Assembly: GCF_013283195.1 (NCBI RefSeq)
Contig: NZ_JABEKT010000001.1
Coordinates: 3,359,473-3,423,472 of the forward strand
Direction: 5' to 3'
From: Ensifer adhaerens
Lineage (GTDB): Bacteria; Pseudomonadota; Alphaproteobacteria; Rhizobiales; Rhizobiaceae
Length of the DNA: 64,000 nucleotides
The position numbers were made by a program, and so were the translations under genes. A model generated the notes under the pieces. It was not told the DNA's origin. It did no database searches and saw only the letters and a program-made list of their open reading frames with translations. Numbering within the stretch: the first letter of the stretch is position 1; each line of letters starts with the position of its first letter. Positions 7,480 through 16,567 of this stretch are shown piece by piece.

Positions 7480-8493
7480 ATGAGTGTGATGAAGGGCGCG
7501 ACGGACGCGACCGACGAAAAGGCGATCGTTGCCGCGGCGGAAAACGCGCTTGCGGAAATCGCGCTCGTGCGCGCCGAAGTCGGCAAGGTCATCTTCGGCC
7601 AGGAAACGGTGGTCGAGCAGACCCTGCTTGCGGTCCTGTCGGGCGGTCACGCCCTGCTCGTCGGCGTGCCCGGCCTTGCCAAGACCAAGCTGGTGGCGAC
7701 GCTCGGCACCGTTCTCGGGCTCGATTCCAGCCGCGTCCAGTTCACGCCCGACCTGATGCCGTCGGATATTCTCGGCTCCGAAGTCATGGACCAGGATGCC
7801 GCCGGCCATCGCTCCTTCCGTTTCATCCCCGGCCCGATCTTCACGCAGCTCTTGATGGCCGACGAAATCAACCGCGCTTCGCCGCGCACGCAGTCGGCGC
7901 TGTTGCAGGCGATGCAGGAGTATCACATCACCGTTGCCGGCGCCCGCAAGGACCTGCCGCAGCCGTTCCATGTGCTGGCGACCCAGAACCCGCTGGAGCA
8001 GGAAGGCACCTATCCCCTGCCCGAGGCGCAGCTCGACCGCTTCCTGATGCAGGTCGACGTCGGCTATCCCGAGCTTGCCGCAGAACGGCAGATCCTGCTT
8101 GAAACCACGGGCACCGCCGAAGCGACTGCCCGTCCCGTCATTGATGCCGCCCGCCTGCAGCAGATCCAGAGCCTCATCCGCCAGATGCCGGTCGGCGAAA
8201 AGGTGGTCGATGCGATCCTGGCGCTGGTGCGCTCCGCCCGTCCGGGCAACGGCAATGCCGCCACCGACAAGAACGTCGCCTGGGGCCCGGGCCCGCGCGC
8301 AGGACAGGCGCTGATGCTGTGCGCCCGCGCCCGCGCGCTTTACGATGGGCGGCTTGCGCCGTCGATCGACGATATCATGGCGCTCGCCGAGCCCGTTCTC
8401 CAGCACCGTATGGCGCTGACCTTCGCCGCCCGTGCCGAAGGCATGACCGTGCGCGACGTCATCGCCGGACTGGTGAAACAAGCCAAGGGATAA
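7480..8493 (+). CDS. MoxR-family AAA+ ATPase
   Basis: A 337-residue AAA+ ATPase of the MoxR group, chaperone-like proteins usually encoded beside DUF58 and von Willebrand-type proteins. Walker A is GVPGLAKTK (residues 62-70), Walker B LLMADEINRA (124-133), and the sensor sequence ATQNPLEQEGTYPLPEAQLDRF is typical. The ATG at 7480 is preferred to one at 7474 because the GGGGAG ribosome site (7467-7472) then has normal spacing. It leads a co-directional operon with the next four genes, whose gaps are 3 and 10 bases or overlaps. By analogy it remodels or activates a cell-envelope protein complex; the target is not known. Confidence 0.92.
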   Translation: MSVMKGATDATDEKAIVAAAENALAEIALVRAEVGKVIFGQETVVEQTLLAVLSGGHALLVGVPGLAKTKLVATLGTVLGLDSSRVQFTPDLMPSDILGSEVMDQDAAGHRSFRFIPGPIFTQLLMADEINRASPRTQSALLQAMQEYHITVAGARKDLPQPFHVLATQNPLEQEGTYPLPEAQLDRFLMQVDVGYPELAAERQILLETTGTAEATARPVIDAARLQQIQSLIRQMPVGEKVVDAILALVRSARPGNGNAATDKNVAWGPGPRAGQALMLCARARALYDGRLAPSIDDIMALAEPVLQHRMALTFAARAEGMTVRDVIAGLVKQAKG

Positions 8494-8496
8494 AGA

Positions 8497-9417
8497 ATGG
8501 CCTCCATCGGGCACATAGTTGCGCGTACCCCCGCTGGTGAGGTTCTTTCCCGTGCGCAGCAGCGCGCGATGCTCGTTCCTGACTGCCTCGTCGAAGCCCG
8601 CCGCATCGCCAACACGGTGATCTCCGGCTGGCACGGCCGGCGCAAGCGCGGGATCGGCGAGAATTTCTGGCAGTTCCGGCCCTATAGCGACGGCGAAAGC
8701 CTGTCGCGCATCGACTGGCGCCGCTCCGCCCGCGACGATCATACCTATGTGCGCGACCGCGAATGGGAGGCAGCCCACACCATCTGGCTCTGGGCCGACC
8801 TGTCGCCGTCGATGATGTACAAGTCGACGCTCGGATCGGTGTCGAAGGAAAGCCGGGCGCTGGTCTTGATGCTGGCGCTCGCCGAAATCCTCGCGCGCTC
8901 CGGCGAGCGCATCGGATGTCCTGGGGTGATGGAGCCGATCTCCGCCCGCAACGCAGCCGAACGACTGGCAACCGCCATCATGCTAACGCCGCTTTCCGAA
9001 GGGTTGCCGGAGACAGGCATGATCCGCAACGCCAGCGATCTGGTGCTGATCGGCGATTTTCTCGATCCGACCGACAGGATCATGGAGCGACTGGGTCCGC
9101 TTGCCCGCCGTGGCCTGCGCGGCCATGTCGTCGAGGTTGCCGATCCGGCCGAGGAGGTCTTTCCCTATGCCGGCCGAACCGAGTTCAGCGATCCGGAAAC
9201 CGGCCAGAAGCTGACGGCCGGGCGCGCCGAGATCCTGCGCGAAGATTATCAGCGCGCCTACCTCGCGCGCCGCGAAAGCCTCGGGGTGACGCTGCGCCAT
9301 CTCGGCTGGACTTTTACGCCGCACCGGACGGACAGACCCGCCTCCGAGGCGCTGGTTGCAGTCCACATGTATCTCTCGGGCATGCCCGGTCGCGCCACCC
9401 ATGGAGGCCAGCTATGA
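8497..9417 (+). CDS. DUF58 domain protein
   Basis: A 306-residue protein of the DUF58 family, the standard companion of MoxR ATPases. The defining motif is GESLSRIDWRRSARDD (DWRRSAR at residues 73-79), preceded by GRRKRGIGENFWQFRPY. It begins three bases after moxR and its stop overlaps the start of the next gene (ATGA), so it is co-translated with both. Unlike many relatives it has no strongly hydrophobic N-terminal segment, so it is probably cytoplasmic or peripheral. Likely a partner or substrate of the ATPase. Confidence 0.9.
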   Translation: MASIGHIVARTPAGEVLSRAQQRAMLVPDCLVEARRIANTVISGWHGRRKRGIGENFWQFRPYSDGESLSRIDWRRSARDDHTYVRDREWEAAHTIWLWADLSPSMMYKSTLGSVSKESRALVLMLALAEILARSGERIGCPGVMEPISARNAAERLATAIMLTPLSEGLPETGMIRNASDLVLIGDFLDPTDRIMERLGPLARRGLRGHVVEVADPAEEVFPYAGRTEFSDPETGQKLTAGRAEILREDYQRAYLARRESLGVTLRHLGWTFTPHRTDRPASEALVAVHMYLSGMPGRATHGGQL

Positions 9418-12221
9418 CCGGCCTTCCCTTTCTGTTTGCCAATCCCGCGATGCTTGCGGCGCTGATCGCCCTTCCGGTGATCTGGTGGCTCTTGCGCATG
9501 ACCCCGCCGAAGCCGGCGGCCGAAGTGTTCCCACCGCTTCGCATTCTCGCCTCGGTGCTGAAGCGCGAGGAAACACCGTCGAAAAGCCCGTGGTGGCTGA
9601 CCCTTTTGCGCATGCTTTTGGCGGCCGCGGTCATTCTCGCCATCGCCGACCCCGTGATGAACCCGCGCCAGAACACGTTGGCAACGAGCGGCCCGCTCGC
9701 CATCGTCGTCGACAACAGCTGGGCAACGGCCACCGACTGGGAGCAACGTGTGGATGCCGTCAGCACGCTGATCGACGATGCCGAGGCGCGCGACCTTGCC
9801 GTTTCGATCGCCTTCACCGGCGACCGCCAGCACGACGCCACGCCGGGCTCGGCAGCGACTGCGCGCAACAGGCTTGCTGCCGCCGCCCCCATCCCGCTCG
9901 CCGTCGACCGCACCCAGGCGATTGCCGCACTGAAAACCGCGTTTGAAGGCGCGAAGCCCGGCACGCTGGCCTTCGTCAGCGACGGCATCGAGGCAGCAGA
10001 CCAGAAGACCATGGCGGCGCTATCCGAGGTCGGAGCCGCCGAACTGCGGCTGATCGAGGCCGATGGCAGCCGCACCGTGGCACTGACCGATAGCAGCAAC
10101 GGCTCGACCGGCATGTCGGTGACGGCAACGCGCCTCAACAAGGATGGGGCGCTCACCCTGCCGATCGTCGCCTATGACACGCGCGGCCGCGCCATTGCCG
10201 ACGGGCAGATCGCCTTCGGCCCCGGCGAAGGCGTCGCCAAGGGCAGCATCGAGGCGCCCTTCGAACTGCGCAACGACTTTGCCCGCATCGGCATCGAGAA
10301 TGCCGCGACCGCCGGCAGCGTGCACCTGCTCGACGATGGTTTCCGCCGCCGTCGCGTAGCACTTCTGAGCGGCGAGGCCCGCGATCAGTCGCAGCCGCTT
10401 CTGTCGCCGCTCTACTATATCAACCGCGCGCTCGCTCCCTATGCCGATCTCGTCGAGCCGCACGAGACCGATCTCGCCGTCGCCATTCCGGAGCTCCTGG
10501 AGCAGAAGCCCTCCGTGCTGATCATGGCCGATATCGGCCGGCTGCCGGAAGAGATCTATCCGAAGCTCACGAAATGGATCGACAATGGCGGCATGCTCAT
10601 CCGCTTCGCCGGCCCCAGGCTTGCAGCCGCCCCCGCCGACGATCCGCTGGTGCCGGTGACGCTGCGCCAGGGCGAACGGGCGCTCGGCGGCGCGCTTTCC
10701 TGGTCCGAACCGCAACCGCTCGCCGACTACCCCGCCAACAGCCCGTTTGCCGGCATGGCGCGCCCGACCGACATTCTGGTCAAGCGGCAGGTTCTGGCCG
10801 AACCGACCGCCGATCTTGCCGAGCGCACCTGGGCAAGCCTTGCCGATGGCACGCCACTGGTGACGACGTCGGCCCACGGCGCCGGGCGCATCATCCTCTT
10901 CCACGTGAGCGCCGAAGCCACCTGGTCGAACCTGCCGATCTCGGGCGATTTCGTCGAGATGCTGCGCCGCAGCGTCCAGCTGTCGCGCGGCGGTGGCGTT
11001 GCCAACGAGGGCAAGGCGCAGCAACAGACGCTCGCGCCCTATCGGCTGCTGAACGCCGACGGCGTGCTTGTCGCCGAGACCGGCAATGCCCGGCCGCTCG
11101 ATGTCGTGCCGGGCCAGGTGCCGGTGTCGACGCCTGAGAATCCGCCGGGTCTCTACGGATCGGAAGATGGCTTTACCGCGCTCAACCTTTTGCCGCGCAA
11201 TGCCGAGCTGACGCCGATCGACATGACCGCCGCCGGCGCTCACACCACCCAGCAATTGGCCGCTTCCGAAAGCTGGTCGCTGAAGCCGGCCCTGTTCACC
11301 CTTGCAATGCTGCTGCTCCTCGTCGACGCGCTGATCGTGCTGTTCATGGGCGGGGCCTTCTCGCGTCTGCGCGCAGCAAAGGCGATGACCGCAGGCCTCC
11401 TGCTGGCGGTAAGTGCCTTCCTCGTCTCGCCGCCGGATAGTCTGGCCGACGACAGCCGACCGGAGGACGCCGCCATTCTCGAGCGCCTCGACACCACGCA
11501 TCTGGCATACGTGGTGACCGGCGAAGGCGAAGTCGACCGTCTCTCCGAACGCGGGCTTGCGGGACTTACCGACTTCCTCACCTATCGTACGACGCTTGAG
11601 CCGGGCACGCCTGTCGGCCTCGATATCGCCAAGGACGAACTGTCGTTCTATCCGATCATCTATTGGCCGGTTTCCGCATCGGCGCCGATGCCGAGCCCGC
11701 AGGCCGTCAGCCGCATCGACGCCTATATGCGCGCCGGCGGCACGGTGCTGTTCGACACGCGCGACCAGTTCTCCTCGCTCGGCGCATCGTCCGGCGGCAC
11801 CAGCCCCAACACCGAGCGGCTGCAGGCGATCCTTGCCAACCTCGACATCCCGCCGTTGGAGCCCGTTCCGACCGACCACGTGCTGACCAAAGCATTTTAC
11901 CTGCTGTCGAACTTCCCCGGCCGCTACACCGGCAGCCCGCTGTGGATCGAGGCGCAGCTCGACAATCGCGAAGAGGCGAGTAATCGCCCGGCTCGCTCTG
12001 GCGATGGCGTGACGCCGATCATGATTACCGGCAACGACTTTGCCGGCGCCTGGGCGGTGGATGCCAACGGCGTCGCATTGCTGCCAACCGTACCGCCGGA
12101 CGAAATGCAGCGTGAATACGCCTTCCGTTCCGGCGTCAACATCATGATGTATATGCTGACCGGCAACTACAAGGCCGACCAGGTGCACGTGCCGGCCCTG
12201 CTCGAACGGCTCGGACAATGA
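9414..12221 (+). CDS. DUF4159 domain membrane protein with BatA-like N-terminus
   Basis: A 935-residue membrane protein. The N-terminus (FANPAMLAALIALPVIWWLLRMTPPKP) is the double-transmembrane aerotolerance-type (BatA-like) domain, with a second segment near residues 62-82. A long periplasmic region follows, then two hydrophobic segments near 622-665, and a C-terminal DUF4159 domain (about 685-930, starting around TTHLAYVVTGEGEVDRLS). The start ATG at 9414 overlaps the DUF58 stop. The frame is open further upstream, but that part lies inside the DUF58 gene. Function unknown; the architecture suggests an envelope complex driven by the MoxR ATPase. Confidence 0.88.
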   Translation: MTGLPFLFANPAMLAALIALPVIWWLLRMTPPKPAAEVFPPLRILASVLKREETPSKSPWWLTLLRMLLAAAVILAIADPVMNPRQNTLATSGPLAIVVDNSWATATDWEQRVDAVSTLIDDAEARDLAVSIAFTGDRQHDATPGSAATARNRLAAAAPIPLAVDRTQAIAALKTAFEGAKPGTLAFVSDGIEAADQKTMAALSEVGAAELRLIEADGSRTVALTDSSNGSTGMSVTATRLNKDGALTLPIVAYDTRGRAIADGQIAFGPGEGVAKGSIEAPFELRNDFARIGIENAATAGSVHLLDDGFRRRRVALLSGEARDQSQPLLSPLYYINRALAPYADLVEPHETDLAVAIPELLEQKPSVLIMADIGRLPEEIYPKLTKWIDNGGMLIRFAGPRLAAAPADDPLVPVTLRQGERALGGALSWSEPQPLADYPANSPFAGMARPTDILVKRQVLAEPTADLAERTWASLADGTPLVTTSAHGAGRIILFHVSAEATWSNLPISGDFVEMLRRSVQLSRGGGVANEGKAQQQTLAPYRLLNADGVLVAETGNARPLDVVPGQVPVSTPENPPGLYGSEDGFTALNLLPRNAELTPIDMTAAGAHTTQQLAASESWSLKPALFTLAMLLLLVDALIVLFMGGAFSRLRAAKAMTAGLLLAVSAFLVSPPDSLADDSRPEDAAILERLDTTHLAYVVTGEGEVDRLSERGLAGLTDFLTYRTTLEPGTPVGLDIAKDELSFYPIIYWPVSASAPMPSPQAVSRIDAYMRAGGTVLFDTRDQFSSLGASSGGTSPNTERLQAILANLDIPPLEPVPTDHVLTKAFYLLSNFPGRYTGSPLWIEAQLDNREEASNRPARSGDGVTPIMITGNDFAGAWAVDANGVALLPTVPPDEMQREYAFRSGVNIMMYMLTGNYKADQVHVPALLERLGQ

Positions 12222-12231
12222 GGGCCGATCG

Positions 12232-14301
12232 ATGACCGCTGACTTCTCGCCTTTCATCCCGTGGCCCTATCTGGCGGTGCTTGCCGTCGCAGCCGCGATC
12301 CTGGCCGCACTCGGCATCTGGCGCGGCGTGCGCGGCGCCTGGGTCCGTGCCGCTGCGCTTGCCGCCTTCTGTCTGGCGCTCGCCAACCCGATCCTCTTCC
12401 AGGAGGAGCGCGAGCCGCTGTCGACCATCGTAGCCGTGGTCGTCGACCGCAGCCAGAGCCAGGATTATGCCGGCCGGCGCGAGCAGACCGACAAGGCGCT
12501 TGCCGACCTCAAGGACCGCCTTGCCCGCTTCCCGCAGATCGAGACCCGCATCGTCGAAGCCGCCGACAGCCCGGAGAGCGAAGCGCCTTCAACCCGCCTC
12601 TTCTCCGCCTTGACCTCCGTGCTTGCCGATGTGCCGCCGGCGCGGGTCGGCGGTGCGATCTTCATTACCGACGGCCAGATCCACGACGTGCCCGACATCA
12701 ACCAGAAGCTCGGCTTCGACGCGCCGATCCATGGGCTGATCAGCGGCAGGCCGGATGAATTCGACCGTCGCATCGAGATCGTCAGCGCGCCGCGCTTCGG
12801 CATCGTCGGCGAACAGCAGAAGCTGTCCTTCCGCGTGGTCGACGATGGCAAGGCGCCGGGCGGCACCGCCGAGGTGACCATCCGCCTCAATGGCAACGAG
12901 ATCGCAACGGAAGTCGCCGAACCCGGCACCGACGTGCCTTTCAGCTTCACCGTGCCGCGCGGCGGCAACAACATCCTCGAATTCGCGGTCAACGGCGTCC
13001 CCGGCGAAGTTACAGAAACCAACAATCGCGCTGTCCATGTGCTCGACGGCATCCGCGAAAACCTGCGCGTGCTCTTGGTCTCGGGCGAGCCGCATGCGGG
13101 CGAACGCGCCTGGCGCAATCTTTTGAAGTCCGATGCCGCCGTCGACCTCGTGCATTTCACCATTCTGCGCCCGCCGGAAAAGCAGGACGGAACCCCGATC
13201 AACGAGCTGTCGCTGATCGCGTTTCCGACGCGCGAACTGTTCGTCGACAAGATCAGCGAATTCGACCTGATCATCTTCGACCGCTACCAGCACCGCGGCG
13301 TCCTGCCGATCCTCTACTACGACAACATCGCGCAATATGTGCAGAACGGCGGCGCACTTCTGATCGCAGCCGGGCCTGAGCATGCCGGCAACGATTCGAT
13401 CGCCGCCACGCCGCTTTCGGCGGTACTGCCCGCAAACCCGACCGGCGTGATGAATGAAAAGGGCTTCTATCCGCGCCTTTCGGATGAGGGCAAGAAACAC
13501 CCGGTCACCCGCGGCCTCGAAGGGGCTGCCAGCGAACCGCCGCAATGGGGCCGCTGGTTCCGCACCGTCGACGTCGACCGGCCACTCGGCCAGACCGTGA
13601 TGGAAGCCGCCGACGGCAAGCCGCTATTGGTGCTCAATCGTGTCGGCAAGGGACGCGTCGCCATGCTTCTGTCCGACCAGGGCTGGCTTTGGGCCCGGGG
13701 CTTTGAAGGTGGCGGTCCGCACGTCTCGCTCTATCGTCGCACCGCCCATTGGCTGATGCAGGAGCCGGCGCTGGAAGAAGAAGCGCTGACGGCCCGCGCC
13801 GCAGGCCGCACGCTCGAAATCACCCGCCAGACCATCGAGGGCGACCCCGGCCCCGCGACCCTCACCTATCCCTCCGGCAAAACCGAGGAGCTGACGCTGA
13901 CGCAGCGCGAACCGGGCCTCTACAGCGCCGAGGTGAAGACCACGGAAACCGGCCTCTTCGAAGTTGCCAACGACGAACTGTCCACGCTCGTCCATGTCGG
14001 CAATGTCGACGCACCGGAATTCAAGGCGGCGATCTCGACCGAGGACAAGCTGCGCCCCTGGGCAGAACAGACCAAGGGCCTGGTGCGCCGGCTGGCAAGC
14101 GCCGACGGCGCCATAGACCTGCCGTCGATCCTGCCGGTGCGCGGCGCCGTGCGGGTCGCCGATGACCAGCGGCTGTCGCTGCGCCTGACCGACGAAACCG
14201 TGCTCAGGGGCATCAATTCGCTGTCGCTATTCACCGGCCTCTTCGGCCTTGCCGCCCTGCTCCTGCTGATCTCGGCGACATGGTACCGCGAGGGTCGATG
14301 A
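12232..14301 (+). CDS. Large membrane protein with glutamine amidotransferase-like domain
   Basis: A 689-residue membrane protein. Two helices lie at the N-terminus (about residues 8-60) and one at the C-terminus (LSLFTGLFGLAALLLLISATWY). In between is a von Willebrand-like stretch (VVVDRSQSQD near residue 70; GGAIFITDGQIHDV near 145), although the metal site looks degenerate. This is followed by a class I glutamine amidotransferase-like fold (LRVLLVSGEPHAGERAWRNL near 280, FDLIIFDRYQHRG near 345). It resembles the COG5426-type proteins found downstream of MoxR/DUF58. It follows the DUF4159 gene by 10 bases. Enzymatic activity is unproven and unlikely. Confidence 0.8.
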   Translation: MTADFSPFIPWPYLAVLAVAAAILAALGIWRGVRGAWVRAAALAAFCLALANPILFQEEREPLSTIVAVVVDRSQSQDYAGRREQTDKALADLKDRLARFPQIETRIVEAADSPESEAPSTRLFSALTSVLADVPPARVGGAIFITDGQIHDVPDINQKLGFDAPIHGLISGRPDEFDRRIEIVSAPRFGIVGEQQKLSFRVVDDGKAPGGTAEVTIRLNGNEIATEVAEPGTDVPFSFTVPRGGNNILEFAVNGVPGEVTETNNRAVHVLDGIRENLRVLLVSGEPHAGERAWRNLLKSDAAVDLVHFTILRPPEKQDGTPINELSLIAFPTRELFVDKISEFDLIIFDRYQHRGVLPILYYDNIAQYVQNGGALLIAAGPEHAGNDSIAATPLSAVLPANPTGVMNEKGFYPRLSDEGKKHPVTRGLEGAASEPPQWGRWFRTVDVDRPLGQTVMEAADGKPLLVLNRVGKGRVAMLLSDQGWLWARGFEGGGPHVSLYRRTAHWLMQEPALEEEALTARAAGRTLEITRQTIEGDPGPATLTYPSGKTEELTLTQREPGLYSAEVKTTETGLFEVANDELSTLVHVGNVDAPEFKAAISTEDKLRPWAEQTKGLVRRLASADGAIDLPSILPVRGAVRVADDQRLSLRLTDETVLRGINSLSLFTGLFGLAALLLLISATWYREGR

Positions 14302-14771
14302 CCGATCCGAGCGTCGCCATCAGCAACCTGCGCGACGTGCCCTATTTCGCCGACGATATCGCCGACCGCGTCTGGCGGGCCTGGTGGGAACCGCGCGGCT
14401 TTCCACTCGATCACATCGCCGGGCTGGTTGCCGGAACCCTCGGCGACCATCACATTCCTTTCGCCATCGTCGCCCATCGCGGCGCAATGTTTATCGGCAC
14501 CGCCTCGGTGATCGAATCCGACCTGGAGGAGCGCCCCGAGCTTGGTCCCTGGGTGGCAGCCGTGTGGGTGGAGCCGACATTTCGCGGTCTCGGCCTTGGC
14601 GCGAGCATCGTTCGTCACGCAGCCGAGGCGGCCTTGGCGACCGGCGTCGAAACCGTGCATCTCTGCGCCTTGCCGCAGAAGCGCGCCTTCTACCAGCGCG
14701 GCGGTTGGCAGCTCGATGAAAAGGATGTGGGTGAAAGCCGGCTCGACGTTTTCAGCATGCGCCGTTCCTGA
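14298..14771 (+). CDS. GNAT family N-acetyltransferase (end of MoxR operon)
   Basis: A 157-residue GNAT. The acetyl-CoA-binding segment is VWVEPTFRGLGLGASIVRHA, with the typical R/Q-x-x-G-x-G/A turn. The ATG at 14298 overlaps the stop of the preceding membrane-protein gene, so it is translated as the last gene of the moxR operon. Substrate unknown. Its position raises the possibility that it modifies a component of that complex, but chance location is equally possible. Confidence 0.85.
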   Translation: MTDPSVAISNLRDVPYFADDIADRVWRAWWEPRGFPLDHIAGLVAGTLGDHHIPFAIVAHRGAMFIGTASVIESDLEERPELGPWVAAVWVEPTFRGLGLGASIVRHAAEAALATGVETVHLCALPQKRAFYQRGGWQLDEKDVGESRLDVFSMRRS

Positions 14772-14824
14772 TTTAGGCCACAATGACTGTCGACATCGCA
14801 GGGACATTCTTTGGAGCCCTGTAG

Positions 14825-16018
14825 ATGCGTTTGATAGCCTCCTCCTTCCTTGCCCTCGCCCTTGCCGGCGCAATCATCACCGGGCCCGCTCACGCGGCCG
14901 ACCTTATCGATTTTTGGGACAAGCCGCAGCATGGCGGCAACAGCTTCAACCGGCTTCCGCCGGACGAGGCCTATTTCAAGGCGCTGTCCGGCTACGGCGC
15001 CACCTGGGTTCGCTTGTCCTACGACAAATGGAAGCCGGCCAAGCGCGACTATCTGATCGGCAATGCCGACAAATACGAAGGCATACCGGCGGCCGACCTG
15101 AAGACGCTGAAGGAAACGCTCGATCGCGCCGACAAGGCCGGACTGAAGGTGGTCATTACCCCGCTGTCGCTGCCCGGCATGCGCTGGTCGCAGAACAACG
15201 GCAACAAGTTCGACGGTCGCATATGGCAGGACAAGGCCTGGTGGGCTGAGGCCGCAAGCTTCTGGCGCGACCTCGCCCGCGAACTCAAGGATCACCCTGG
15301 TGTTGCCGCCTACAACATCATCAACGAACCGGCGCCTGAAAAGCAGAACGGCCTTGCAGAACACGCCGACGAAAAGGCGATGCAGGACTGGTATGCGAGC
15401 AAGAAGGGCAGCGCCTCCGACCTCGTCGCCTTCTATGAGACGGTGATCGCCGCCATCCGCGAGGTCGATCCCGCGACCCCGATCATGGCTGACGCCGGCT
15501 GGTACGCCGCAGCCGACGCCTTCAGCTATTGGCCGTCGGGCCTCAGCGACCAGAAGGTGCTCTACAGCTTCCACATGTACGAGCCCTATGCGGCCACCAG
15601 CGCGCCCAACATGAAGCGCGAGAAACCCTATGGCTATCCCGGCAAGGTCCCGTTCGGCGAAGGCGAGGAGAACTGGGACAAGGCGCGGGTTGCCTCCTAT
15701 CTCGACCGGCCGGTGCAATGGGCGAAAGACAAGGGCATTGCGCTCAATCGCGTCGTTGCCGGCGAGTTCGGTTGCATGCGCCGCTGGACCGGCTGCAAGG
15801 CCTATCTCGAGGACGTGCTGACGACGCTCGACAAGGACAGCCTGCACTGGGCCTTCTACAGCTTCCGCGAAGACAGCTGGGACGGCATGGACTATGAACT
15901 CGGATCGAAGAAGGTCCACTGGAAATATTGGGACGCGATCGATGCCGGCACGCCCGATCCAGTGAAGCGCACGGCGACGCCTGAGTTCGAACCGATCTCC
16001 AAACGGCTGGCCAGGTAG
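14825..16018 (+). CDS. Secreted glycoside hydrolase family 5 (endoglucanase-like)
   Basis: A 397-residue secreted glycosidase. A signal peptide (about residues 1-24, ending HAA-ADL) is followed by a GH5 barrel. The acid/base Glu is E168 in YNIINEP and the nucleophile E314 in VVAGEFGC, both in their canonical contexts; HMYEPYAAT supplies the conserved active-site His/Tyr. The likely substrate is a beta-1,4- or beta-1,3-linked glucan, either from plants or from the cell's own exopolysaccharide. A short gap separates it from the preceding GNAT gene and it starts with its own ATG after a signal-like leader. Subfamily was not determined. Confidence 0.88.
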   Translation: MRLIASSFLALALAGAIITGPAHAADLIDFWDKPQHGGNSFNRLPPDEAYFKALSGYGATWVRLSYDKWKPAKRDYLIGNADKYEGIPAADLKTLKETLDRADKAGLKVVITPLSLPGMRWSQNNGNKFDGRIWQDKAWWAEAASFWRDLARELKDHPGVAAYNIINEPAPEKQNGLAEHADEKAMQDWYASKKGSASDLVAFYETVIAAIREVDPATPIMADAGWYAAADAFSYWPSGLSDQKVLYSFHMYEPYAATSAPNMKREKPYGYPGKVPFGEGEENWDKARVASYLDRPVQWAKDKGIALNRVVAGEFGCMRRWTGCKAYLEDVLTTLDKDSLHWAFYSFREDSWDGMDYELGSKKVHWKYWDAIDAGTPDPVKRTATPEFEPISKRLAR

Positions 16019-16026
16019 GAGTGTCC

Positions 16027-16443
16027 ATGTTCGAGATCACCGACAAACCGCCGGCCGAAGCGCTTGAAGCCATCGGCAACGGCCTGACGGCCTTCAACGC
16101 CGCTGATGTCGGCCCGTCCGAACGGCGGCCACTGGCAGTGCTCATCGGTGGTTCCGATGCCGGCGGAAAACGCGGAGGCCTCAGCGGCTATACCGCCTGG
16201 GGCTGGCTGTTCGTGCAATGGCTGTGGCTGCCCGAAGACCTGCGCGGCCAGGGTCTGGCGGTCAGGCTCCTGGCGGCGGCCGAAGACGAGGCCCGTCGTC
16301 GCGGCTGCCACGGCGCCTGGATCGACACGTTCAATCCGCAAGCCCGCCGCGCGTACGAGCGTCAGGGTTACGAGGCCTTCGGCGAGTTGCCCGACTTTCC
16401 GCCGGGCCGCAGCCGGGTCTTTCTGAAAAAGCAGCTGGGCTAA
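16027..16443 (+). CDS. GNAT family N-acetyltransferase
   Basis: A 138-residue GNAT with the acetyl-CoA loop LPEDLRGQGLAVRLLAAAEDEA and the C-terminal DTFNPQARRAYERQGYEAFG, typical of small YhfP/YkwB-like acetyltransferases. The ATG at 16027 is preferred to a GTG at 16021 because AGGAG (16017-16021) then has usable spacing. It starts 9 bases after the GH5 gene. Its TAA stop (16441-16443) is contributed by the first bases of the intergenic mosaic repeat that follows. Confidence 0.85.
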   Translation: MFEITDKPPAEALEAIGNGLTAFNAADVGPSERRPLAVLIGGSDAGGKRGGLSGYTAWGWLFVQWLWLPEDLRGQGLAVRLLAAAEDEARRRGCHGAWIDTFNPQARRAYERQGYEAFGELPDFPPGRSRVFLKKQLG

Positions 16444-16546
16444 AGCATTTCCAGGAAAAGTGCGGAGCGGTTTTCCGTCAGGAAATGCGTAAAAACAGAG
16501 ACATAGAGCGTTTCTGTGTTTCCGTATAAATCGGAAACGCTCTAGA
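16441..16546. repeat. RIME-like intergenic mosaic repeat, copy 1
   Basis: About 106 bases that recur at 39843-39948 with only two mismatches. The unit contains two imperfect palindromes (around 16447-16489 and 16508-16546) and fits the rhizobial intergenic mosaic elements (RIME) from memory of that family. It lies between convergent GNAT genes, and its first three bases form the stop codon of the upstream one. Confidence 0.8.
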
Positions 16547-16567
16547 GGTCGCCGACAGACGGTATTG

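Noticed and set aside
8763-9413. Upstream extension of the DUF4159 frame
   Set aside because: It overlaps the DUF58 gene in another frame and lacks protein-like sequence; ATG 9414 starts the BatA-like domain.
10020-12257. A 745-codon open frame on the minus strand opposite the DUF4159 and following gene
   Set aside because: It is antisense to a clear membrane-protein gene, has no recognisable domain and a composition (many Arg, His, Gln) typical of reverse frames in GC-rich DNA.
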